The position numbers and the translations under genes are program-made. The notes beneath the pieces are model-generated. The model saw only the letters and a program-made list of their open reading frames with translations. It was not told the DNA's origin and did no database searches. From JBDKGH01 sp039798265 (GTDB taxonomy: Bacteria; Bacteroidota; Bacteroidia; Flavobacteriales_D; Sanyastnellaceae), in contig JBDKGH010000136.1 of assembly GCA_039798265.1 (NCBI GenBank), forward strand, positions 1-21,117: a stretch of DNA of 21,117 nt, written 5' to 3'. Below are positions 15,140-21,117 of this stretch, piece by piece (position 1 is the first letter of the stretch; the number at the start of each line of letters is the position of its first letter).

Positions 15140-16996
15140 ATGATGAAGCGTTTTCTACTCTCGATCCTCTTATGTTGGATCTCCCTTTCTTCTTTCGGAC
15201 AACCAGGTATTATCTACGCGCAAGGCGATAAATTACCCAGTAATGCACTTTGGTTTAATGCCGATTTTCAAGTGTCCTTCGATGCCTGTCGCGATAAGGT
15301 GGTAGTGCTTGCCGTTTGGTCACCCGAAACCTATAATGCCATCGAAACCCTTGTAGCATTAGAAGAACGATTGGCTCGTGTTCCTCAAGTACAACTGATA
15401 AGCGTGATGCTCTTGGATTCGATGCATCACTGGAGTAGAAATGAAGTGAATTGCTTTGTGCAAATGAATAAACTTCATCACCCCATTGGTGTAACCAATA
15501 GTCTCGATGATCTTAAAAATTTAAGTGTCCGAACTTTCCCTCATCTCGCACTGTACAAGAAAAGTAATATTGCTGCTTCTCAAACCCTCAATGGAAGTGA
15601 CCGAGAGTTTTATCAAGAGCTTGATAAAGTATTAAGCGACACTGAGCTGCTAAAGGGCATTTCTGCGTGGACGATTAAGGATTCCATCGAACTGGGATCG
15701 TGGGCGGATCCGCTGCCTGAAGAAGTAGCGCGATTAACATGTAGCAGCGATCATTTATACCTGAGCGAAAATGCGCATGGAAGAGTAATCGTTTTAAATG
15801 GCGATGGATCGGTGCATCATACCATTGGAAGTGGACAGTATGGGTATGCCGATGGGCAATTTTATGCCGCGCGCTTTAGAAATATTGTCGATCTAGAGTA
15901 TGATTCTTATACGAATCAGCTGTTCATAGCCGATATGAACAATCATCGCATACGTGTGGCCGACCCTAATTCTGATCTCGTTTATACTCTCGTGGGCAAT
16001 GGAAAAGCGGAGGCAGCATTATCCGATTCTCTGCATGGAATGAATAGCTCATTTCCATATCCTAGTGCAGTGACCTTTTTTAAAAACAAAGTTTTTGCTG
16101 CAAGCGCCCTGCGAAATGAAATTTTTGAAATTGATCCTAAAAATGGTGAAGGAAAAAAGGTACTCACTCTTCCTTCCATGCCGCTTCAGTCCTATGCTCC
16201 TATCTATGTTTGTTCCATGTCCGCTGGAAAAGATGGGGTTTACTGTGTGTTGAGTAATGGCAAGGTGGGCATCATCAAAGAGGGCAAATGGTCATGGGTG
16301 TTCGAACCAAAAAATAGTTTCGAGGCCGTTTCAGAAGTAGTAGAGAAGGGAAAAAAACTCTATGCCACCATGAGCGAGCGCAATCAATTGGTGATGATCT
16401 CTCAAGGAAAGTACAAGGTGTTGACTGGTCAAGAGAACATGGGTTTTTTAAATGGAACTAAAAAGACAGCCTTGTTTTCTCATCCCATCGGGTTGTGTTA
16501 TTTCCAAAGCCGATTGATGGTGGCTGATTGGAGTAATCACCTGATAAGATCAGTATCTCCGAAAAAAGGAACGGTCCGCACCTTAACGATAGCACCAGAT
16601 GAACGATTGCAGCAAACCGGTGACGCTTTGAACGCTGGTGAAATCGTTTACTTCGAATCCATTATTTGTGGTAAAGGTCAAAATAGTATTACCGTGAAAA
16701 TTGAAGTTCCTGGATATACGCTCCTCAGCGGAGGTAAAAACGAAGTGTATATCGATGAATCTTCTACCACACGGTTAGAATCAAACACTATTACGGACGA
16801 TTCATTTACCGCTAAGTTTAGAGTAAAAGAAGAAGAACCCTATGTGCAATTTGAGGTATATCTCACATTGCGGAGCGATGCGTTTCCGGAGCGAACAATC
16901 TTCAAAAGAAGTATGCTCAACATACCGGTTGAGACCATTGATGGAGAAAGCAATTCGCATGAATTGATTTATCTACCTCATCTTTTGCCGTACTAA
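15140..16996 (+). CDS. NHLRC2-like secreted protein: thioredoxin-like domain without cysteines plus NHL beta-propeller
   Basis: Two adjacent ATGs (15140 and 15143) precede a signal peptide (MKRFLLSILLCWISLSSFGQ). Upstream TTG or GTG starts would add an unlikely tail. Numbering from the second ATG, residues ~35-160 have a thioredoxin-like layout, with the strand DKVVVLAVWS and a cis-Pro-type segment RTFPHLALY (Pro133). Residues ~200-490 contain NHL-type blades, for example NQLFIADMNNHRIRVAD and SRLMVADWSNHLIRSV. The remainder is a beta-strand C-terminal domain. This order matches NHLRC2. In that family the thioredoxin domain usually has a Cys-rich CxxC-type site; here the position reads WSPETYN, so redox activity is probably lost. 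The signal peptide implies a periplasmic or extracellular site. No close functional neighbour is present, and the gene converges on the TPR gene with four bases between stops. Confidence 0.85.
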   Translation: MMKRFLLSILLCWISLSSFGQPGIIYAQGDKLPSNALWFNADFQVSFDACRDKVVVLAVWSPETYNAIETLVALEERLARVPQVQLISVMLLDSMHHWSRNEVNCFVQMNKLHHPIGVTNSLDDLKNLSVRTFPHLALYKKSNIAASQTLNGSDREFYQELDKVLSDTELLKGISAWTIKDSIELGSWADPLPEEVARLTCSSDHLYLSENAHGRVIVLNGDGSVHHTIGSGQYGYADGQFYAARFRNIVDLEYDSYTNQLFIADMNNHRIRVADPNSDLVYTLVGNGKAEAALSDSLHGMNSSFPYPSAVTFFKNKVFAASALRNEIFEIDPKNGEGKKVLTLPSMPLQSYAPIYVCSMSAGKDGVYCVLSNGKVGIIKEGKWSWVFEPKNSFEAVSEVVEKGKKLYATMSERNQLVMISQGKYKVLTGQENMGFLNGTKKTALFSHPIGLCYFQSRLMVADWSNHLIRSVSPKKGTVRTLTIAPDERLQQTGDALNAGEIVYFESIICGKGQNSITVKIEVPGYTLLSGGKNEVYIDESSTTRLESNTITDDSFTAKFRVKEEEPYVQFEVYLTLRSDAFPERTIFKRSMLNIPVETIDGESNSHELIYLPHLLPY

Positions 16997-17000
16997 TTGA

Positions 17001-18038
17001 CTATTCCCCCAATATGCGACTCACGCCTTTTGCGGCGTCGGTGTAATCAGGTTTGATGGAAAGGGCTTTGCGGAAATCCCTCTCAGCCTCATCCTTTTTA
17101 CCCATGCGCTCATACACCAATCCTCTGTTGTAGTAGGCCATGAAGTAACTTGGATTGGTCAGCACAGCTTCGGTAAATTCTTTTTCAGAAGACTTTAAGT
17201 CTTTCAAGTATTCCAAGTAAACAAAACCTTTGTTGAAGTGAGCGGTAGCGAATGTGCTGTCTATGCTGATTATTTTATCGTAGCAAGTCAACGCTTCTTG
17301 ATAGCGCTTTTGATCTTTGTTGCCGGTTTCTTGAAAAAACATAGCTTTATTGTACCAGGCTTCAATACTATTCGGACGAATTTCAATGGCTGAGTTGTAA
17401 TAGTCTTTAGCGAGATCATTTTTTTGTGCAGCAAACAGTAGTCCTACTTCAATGAACGCATCGTAATAAGTAGCATCCACTTCTACGGCAGTTTGGTAGG
17501 CCGAGATTGCGCTAGCAGTGTCTCCTTGCTGTTTGTACAAGCGGCCTTTCAGGTAATAAGCATAAGCTTGATCACCTTGGCGCAAAGCATCGTTGATGTG
17601 TTGAAGCGCAATCGTATAATTATTCAGTACAATATCAATGGCTGCTTTTTTTAGCAAACAATCAGTATTGGTAGCTTCTAAAGCAAGGCATTGTTTGTAA
17701 TCGTCGTAAGCTTTGTTTACGTTTTCTTGAGCCCAATGAATTTCACCGCGGTAGAGATAAATGGTGCTTTGCAAACTGTCGGTTTCAATAGCGCGAGCAA
17801 TGTCTTTCATGGCTAGATCATACCGTTCGGTTTTGCCATAGTATTGAGCCCTTGCGAGATAGTTCGCGAAATTATCGGGTTCATCAGCGATCTTTTTATT
17901 GAGGGCAGCGAGAACAGAGTCGGTACCGGTAGAGTCTGCAGCAGCGATAGTATTGTCGCCACTTCCATTGCCACAGGCAGAGAAAAAGCTAGCGGCGCAG
18001 GCAAGACATACAAGAAGGATGAATCGATACATTTTCAT
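17001..18038 (-). CDS. TPR-repeat lipoprotein
   Basis: From the ATG at 18038 the protein has 345 residues. A lipoprotein signal peptide ends in SFFSAC (Cys22), so it should be lipid-anchored in the envelope. The rest is almost entirely tetratricopeptide repeats, about eight, with recognisable units such as YLYRGEIHWAQENVNKAYDDYKQ, AYYLKGRLYKQQGDTASAISAYQ and YYNRGLVYERMGKKDEAERDFRKAL. TPR arrays bind other proteins; the partner is unknown. In-frame ATGs at 18050 and 18032 are alternative starts, and the far upstream ATG at 18092 falls before a terminator-like hairpin and is unlikely. The gene follows recA on the same strand with a hairpin between, so it is probably transcribed separately. Confidence 0.87.
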   Translation of the reverse strand: MKMYRFILLVCLACAASFFSACGNGSGDNTIAAADSTGTDSVLAALNKKIADEPDNFANYLARAQYYGKTERYDLAMKDIARAIETDSLQSTIYLYRGEIHWAQENVNKAYDDYKQCLALEATNTDCLLKKAAIDIVLNNYTIALQHINDALRQGDQAYAYYLKGRLYKQQGDTASAISAYQTAVEVDATYYDAFIEVGLLFAAQKNDLAKDYYNSAIEIRPNSIEAWYNKAMFFQETGNKDQKRYQEALTCYDKIISIDSTFATAHFNKGFVYLEYLKDLKSSEKEFTEAVLTNPSYFMAYYNRGLVYERMGKKDEAERDFRKALSIKPDYTDAAKGVSRILGE

Positions 18039-18056
18039 AATAGGGTGCATAATAGC

Positions 18057-18088
18057 AAAAAGCCCGCTATCTGCAGTAGATAGCGGGC
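18057..18088 (-). terminator. Strong hairpin with T-tract between recA and the TPR gene
   Basis: GCCCGCTATC (18062-18071) and GATAGCGGGC (18079-18088) form a perfect 10-bp stem with a 7-nt loop. On the minus strand it is followed by five T (18061-18057), so it terminates transcripts coming from recA. It ends only 18 bases before the TPR start codon. A -7-like CATTTTTG (18097-18090, minus strand) abuts its upstream side. Confidence 0.8.
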
Positions 18089-18202
18089 GCAAAAATGAGT
18101 CATTTTTTTACTTGTTCGATGCACAAAATGCATAAACAAGAGAAAAGCCTATAGTGAGGTTAACTAACGAGCGGTAAGAGGAAACAAATCAACCGTTATT
18201 AA

Positions 18203-19216
18203 TTAAGCCTTTGGGTTGGCTTTAGCTTCGACACATTCAAGCACTTTTGCTTCAATTTCGCTCATGAGTTCTGGGTTGTCTTCAAGCAAAACCTTAACGG
18301 CATCGCGACCTTGTCCGAGTTTGGTTTCACCGTAGCTAAACCAGCTGCCACTTTTCTTGATTACATTCATATCTACACCCAAGTCGATCAACTCACCTGT
18401 GCGGCTGATACCTTGACCGAAGATGATGTCGAATTCAGCATGACGGAAAGGAGGTGCTACTTTATTTTTTACCACTTTCACTTTGGCGTGATTACCGATG
18501 GCGTTTTCGCCATCTTTAATTTGCTGTGAACGGCGGATATCTAAGCGAACAGATGCATAAAACTTAAGAGCGTTACCACCAGTGGTTGTTTCAGGGTTAC
18601 CGAACATCACCCCGATTTTCTCGCGCAATTGGTTGATGAAAATGCAGCAGCAGTTTGTTTTGCTGATAGAGCCGGTGAGTTTACGGAGGGCTTTAGACAT
18701 CAATCGAGCTTGCACACCTACGTTAGAGTCGCCCATTTCACCTTCAATCTCAGAACGAGGTGTAAGAGCCGCAACCGAGTCGATTACGATCAAGTCGATT
18801 GCGCCGGAGCGGATAAGATTATCGGCAATTTCTAAGGCTTGTTCACCATTGTCTGGCTGAGCAATGAGAAGGTTTTCTGTATCTACACCAAGATTCTCAG
18901 CATAAAATTTATCAAATGCATGTTCAGCGTCAATGATTGCGCAGATACCACCTTGCTTTTGACTTTGGGCAATTGCGTGGATGGCCAAAGTGGTTTTACC
19001 TGACGATTCAGGACCGTAGATTTCGACGATACGGCCTTTCGGATATCCGCCTATACCTAAGGCAAGATCGAGTCCGATAGAACCGCTTGGGATGACTTCC
19101 ATTTTCTCAATGGCGTCATCACCCAATTTCATTACAGCGCCTTTACCATAAGTTTTTTCCAACTTATCCATTGTAAGCTGCAATGCTTTCATCTTTTCTT
19201 TGTTTACTTCTGCCAT
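18203..19216 (-). CDS. recA: Recombinase RecA
   Basis: RecA forms ATP-dependent filaments on single-stranded DNA, drives strand exchange and stimulates self-cleavage of SOS repressors. The 337-aa protein is full length but shorter than E. coli RecA (353 aa), mainly through a shorter C-terminal tail. Walker A is GPESSGKT at 68-75 and Walker B is LIVID at 142-146. The DNA-binding loop region is present as FGNPETTTGGNALKFYASVRLDIRR, and MSKALRKLTGSISKTNC is typical of the core. The start ATG 19216 gives MAEVNKEKMKAL, as in relatives. The 89-bp upstream gap contains a candidate -7 element and a perfect inverted repeat (listed separately), so regulation by a DNA-damage repressor is plausible. Confidence 0.98.
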   Translation of the reverse strand: MAEVNKEKMKALQLTMDKLEKTYGKGAVMKLGDDAIEKMEVIPSGSIGLDLALGIGGYPKGRIVEIYGPESSGKTTLAIHAIAQSQKQGGICAIIDAEHAFDKFYAENLGVDTENLLIAQPDNGEQALEIADNLIRSGAIDLIVIDSVAALTPRSEIEGEMGDSNVGVQARLMSKALRKLTGSISKTNCCCIFINQLREKIGVMFGNPETTTGGNALKFYASVRLDIRRSQQIKDGENAIGNHAKVKVVKNKVAPPFRHAEFDIIFGQGISRTGELIDLGVDMNVIKKSGSWFSYGETKLGQGRDAVKVLLEDNPELMSEIEAKVLECVEAKANPKA

Positions 19217-19245
19217 GACGTTTGTTTTTTATATTGTTTATGGGC

Positions 19246-19281
19246 CAAAGATTTTGACGGCGGATTGTAACCTATTTACAA
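19246..19281 (-). promoter_or_regulatory. recA promoter region with inverted repeat (candidate operator)
   Basis: On the minus strand, TTGTAA (19281-19276), spacer ATAGG and TTACAA (19270-19265) form a perfect 6+6 inverted repeat. AATCTTTG (19253-19246), one mismatch from TAnnTTTG, lies 11 bases downstream, followed by the recA ATG 29 bases later. The repeat's left half includes a TTG at -33-like distance (spacer ~25), so a bound repressor would overlap the promoter. The role is inferred. Confidence 0.45.
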
Positions 19282-19305
19282 CCTCCTCAAAAAGGCGAAA
19301 ATTTT

Positions 19306-19536
19306 TTATTTTTCTTTTGATTGCGGTTTGTACAAATCTCGAATGACCAAGTAAGCCGCCAAATAAACACCGGTGAACATGGAGGCATAGATCAAGGAAC
19401 GATCATCTCCTTTGTACTCAAAGGTGCCACTTCCAAATGCCATGAAGCGCAAATACAAACGATGAGAAATGTACCAGCTAAGGCCAAATAGCACAGGTGC
19501 GAGTGCGAGATAAATGGTGGTGAAACGTTTTGTCAT
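19306..19536 (-). CDS. Small membrane protein with two predicted helices
   Basis: The 76-aa protein has hydrophobic helices at ~7-24 (TIYLALAPVLFGLSWYIS) and ~46-65 (SLIYASMFTGVYLAAYLVIR). They are separated by a polar loop (YLRFMAFGSGTFEYKGDDR), and the protein ends in a basic tail (YKPQSKEK). The charge pattern suggests both termini face the cytoplasm. I do not recognise the family. A candidate promoter lies just upstream, and the recA promoter region follows its stop. That it is real is supported by the protein-like helix layout and a plausible start at 19536. Confidence 0.7.
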   Translation of the reverse strand: MTKRFTTIYLALAPVLFGLSWYISHRLYLRFMAFGSGTFEYKGDDRSLIYASMFTGVYLAAYLVIRDLYKPQSKEK

Positions 19537-19562
19537 TTCGAGAAATGCTAAAATTTATAGCG

Positions 19563-19595
19563 CAAATAAAAGCAAACATTTCGTTCGACACCAAA
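19563..19595 (-). promoter_or_regulatory. Candidate promoter of the small membrane protein
   Basis: On the minus strand, TTTG (19595-19592), a 21-base spacer and TTTATTTG (19570-19563) are one mismatch from the TTTG / TAnnTTTG consensus. The ATG at 19536 lies 26 bases further. Confidence 0.45.
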
Positions 19596-19616
19596 ACTTC
19601 TTATGCGAGAGTTATG

Positions 19617-19641
19617 AAAAAAGCGAGGGTGAAAACTCCCG
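19617..19641 (-). terminator. Probable terminator of the barrel-gene array
   Basis: On the minus strand, CGGGAGT (19641-19635), loop TTTC and ACCCTCG (19630-19624) pair with one G-U and one A-C mismatch. A C and then six T follow. It lies about 93 bases after the stop of the last barrel gene. The rest of the gap 19537-19733 holds a GGTTA-AG-TAACC palindrome and the next promoter, with no further gene seen. Confidence 0.45.
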
Positions 19642-19733
19642 AGGTAGGGTTAAGTAACCGATTTACAGGGTTTTGAGGTGGTAGTTGGCCTGTTTATTCT
19701 TTATGCAGGAGGCCTATAAATAGTTTTTGGGTA

Positions 19734-20330
19734 CTACCAAGCGTAGGAAATGGAAAAGCTAATTTGAGGTCGCAACCCAACAAATTCTTCTGTATCCACA
19801 ACTTGTTTCTGAATTTTTGGTGCGTCTATCTTCGCTTTATTCAGACCTGTATTCATCTGATAACCCATGTAGGCATCATAGCCAAAGCGCGATTGGGGTG
19901 AAAAAGAATCTCTATAGCCGAGAGATACGGCATAGCCGTATGATTCGAAGTTTTGATGGATGGGAACATACAGGGGATCATTGTTTTCATCGTAGCCCCA
20001 ATAGTAAGATTCATAAATGATATGCTGATAGCGCAATTGCAGAGAAGCGAAAAGCCCCGAATAGGTTTTTTTAGCACTTAAGTAAACACGAGCTTCAGGG
20101 AAAACAGCCATTCTACTTAAAAGTCGGTCTTGGTCATACCAATAAAGGCTTTCTGTATAAGATCCGGTTATACCTACTGAATAGTTTGGGCTGAGAAAGT
20201 GTTCATAGCTGAGGCGTATGGTTTTTCTCGCCAAACTCGGGACATCCATACGAAGAGCATTTTTGAATTGAGCAAAGCTCGATAAGCTTAAGCAGAGAAA
20301 AGCACAGAGCAAAAGACAATAGCGATTCAT
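19734..20330 (-). CDS. Outer-membrane beta-barrel protein, array member 3
   Basis: The 198-aa protein has a signal peptide (MNRYCLLLCAFLCLSLSSFA) and a barrel-like series of amphipathic strands: KTIRLSYEHFLSPNYSVGITGSY, then YSGLFASLQLRYQHIIYES, then YAVSLGYRD. It ends in the aromatic-rich ISFSISYAW, typical of outer-membrane barrels. It is a clear paralogue of the next gene upstream: both have a K-T-x-[RK]-[IL]-S-[YW]-E-H-F segment, YSGL...LQLRYQH or VQLRYQH, and NTG near the C-terminal third. It resembles DUF3575-like small Bacteroidota barrels; the name is uncertain. The function is unknown. It lies 35 bp after its paralogue. Confidence 0.82.
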   Translation of the reverse strand: MNRYCLLLCAFLCLSLSSFAQFKNALRMDVPSLARKTIRLSYEHFLSPNYSVGITGSYTESLYWYDQDRLLSRMAVFPEARVYLSAKKTYSGLFASLQLRYQHIIYESYYWGYDENNDPLYVPIHQNFESYGYAVSLGYRDSFSPQSRFGYDAYMGYQMNTGLNKAKIDAPKIQKQVVDTEEFVGLRPQISFSISYAW

Positions 20331-20365
20331 ATTGGGGAGAGGGTTAGCATCAAAAGAAGTTTTGC

Positions 20366-20974
20366 TTACAGACCAAAGCTGTAAGCAAAACTGGCTTGAG
20401 GAAATACGCCTACCAGTCCAGTGAACTCGTAAGCTATTCCGTCATTTTGTAATTTGGTTTTGCGAATAGAGCTAGAGCCCGTATTCCATACAAAACCAAA
20501 ATTCATGTCAATAGCGGTTTTTTTGTCTTTTCCCGTCAACTCTTGAAATCCGAAAACCAACCCATAACCTGCTGTATTGATGGTCTGATTAAGAGGGAAA
20601 TTAGTGGATTCAAGTAAGTTGTAGTTGTAAACCGATCGGTTGCCTTGGTATTTCAGATGCTGATAGCGCAATTGAACACCAATGTATAGACCTGAATAAT
20701 TGATTTTTTTCCCAACGTAATAGCGATACTCAGCGCTAAGACCAAGGCGAACCAACTTCTGATCGGCATCGTCCCACAGCATATTATCGCTGAGCTGAGT
20801 GGAGAGTGTAATGCTATTCGTAGGTGCGGTAAAATGCTCCCAACTTATTTTAGTTGTCTTGCGAAAGAAGCCTAACGCATCAATTTTGAAGTTATCCTTA
20901 TGTTGACTGCGCATCACCAATGGAGCCATCAACACCATAGCAAGAAGGAGAGTGAAAGATTTTTTCATGTTCAT
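20366..20974 (-). CDS. Outer-membrane beta-barrel protein, array member 2
   Basis: The 202-aa protein has a signal peptide (MKKSFTLLLAMVLMAPLVMRS) and barrel-type strands, including KTTKISWEHFTAPTNSITLSTQ, then EYRYYVGKKINYSGLYIGVQLRYQH. It ends in FPQASFAYSFGL. It is homologous to the members on both sides; the NTG motif followed by a turn and two final strands is shared by all three. ATG 20974 or 20968 could be the start; the second gives a slightly cleaner signal peptide. It lies 23 bp after the upstream member, so the three genes are probably one transcript. Confidence 0.82.
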   Translation of the reverse strand: MNMKKSFTLLLAMVLMAPLVMRSQHKDNFKIDALGFFRKTTKISWEHFTAPTNSITLSTQLSDNMLWDDADQKLVRLGLSAEYRYYVGKKINYSGLYIGVQLRYQHLKYQGNRSVYNYNLLESTNFPLNQTINTAGYGLVFGFQELTGKDKKTAIDMNFGFVWNTGSSSIRKTKLQNDGIAYEFTGLVGVFPQASFAYSFGL

Positions 20975-20997
20975 TGTTTTTCTGGATAAGAAAAGGA

Positions 20998-21117
20998 TTA
21001 CAGACCTAATGTGATCGCAAATCCACCATGAATGAAGTAACCCACGTACGGTTTGAAGTTTTGATTTTCGTCTCTCAAAACGCCGGTACTGTCACGCGCA
21101 TATTTTGAACCGGTGTT
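20998..21117 (-). CDS. Outer-membrane beta-barrel protein, array member 1 (partial, N-terminus off the right edge)
   Basis: Forty codons, including the TAA at 21000-20998, are visible and encode the C-terminus of a third barrel. They run from NTGSKYARDSTGVLRD through FKPYVGYFIHGGFAITLGL. The NTGS start, the charged turn and the final strands ending in GL align with array member 2 (NTGSSSIRKTKL ... ASFAYSFGL). The N-terminal part lies outside the window. The frame is open to the window edge. Confidence 0.72.
   Translation of the reverse strand, partial: NTGSKYARDSTGVLRDENQNFKPYVGYFIHGGFAITLGL

Noticed and set aside
20022..20674. 18-bp direct repeat as a sign of a mobile element
   Set aside because: The two copies encode the same conserved QLRYQH motif in paralogous genes, which explains the repeat.
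1..21117. CRISPR arrays, insertion sequences, phage genes or toxin-antitoxin pairs
   Set aside because: No regularly spaced repeats, transposase or integrase motifs, or small toxin-like gene pairs were seen on either strand.

Overview
The window is a stretch of chromosome from a member of the Bacteroidota, most likely Flavobacteriales. Four observations point there: C-terminal type IX secretion (T9SS) sorting domains on secreted proteins, a fused alpha/beta E1 2-oxoacid dehydrogenase, Bacteroidota-type promoter elements (TTTG and TAnnTTTG) ahead of several genes, and A-rich start regions without clear Shine-Dalgarno sequences. The genus cannot be fixed from sequence alone. There is no mobile element, phage, CRISPR array or rRNA. 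The layout looks like ordinary core genome with envelope genes specific to the lineage.

Region 1 (1-2521, minus strand): a fused 2-oxoacid dehydrogenase E1 gene, followed 17 bp later by a secreted protein that runs off the left edge. Region 2 (2585-9559, plus strand): six tightly packed genes with gaps of 13 bp or less, almost certainly one envelope operon. The order is dapF (peptidoglycan precursor), a DUF4105 membrane protein, a lipoprotein, an outer-membrane beta-barrel protein, kdsA (LPS Kdo) and a T9SS-secreted beta-propeller protein. Region 3 (9711-11232): a half-length DUF1456 protein with a basic tail, tRNA-Ala(GGC), and a convergent T9SS cargo protein with a GEVED-like domain. Region 4 (11380-15018, plus strand): a MazG-type pyrophosphohydrolase, then the classic thrS-infC-rpmI-rplT translation operon, closed by a strong terminator. 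infC appears to start with TTG.

Region 5 (15140-16996, plus strand): an NHLRC2-like protein (thioredoxin fold plus NHL propeller) that has lost its active-site cysteines. It converges with a TPR lipoprotein (17001-18038, minus), which lies downstream of recA (18203-19216, minus). recA has a perfect inverted repeat in its promoter region, a candidate SOS operator. Region 6 (19306 to the right edge, minus strand): a small two-helix membrane protein and a tandem array of three paralogous beta-barrel genes, the last cut by the window edge.

No gene-free stretch exceeds 300 bases; the longest is 19537-19733. Nothing here amounts to a clear new multi-gene system. The best leads are the dapF-kdsA envelope operon with its uncharacterised middle genes, the recA palindrome, the cysteine-less NHLRC2-like protein, the single-repeat DUF1456 protein and the tandem barrel array.
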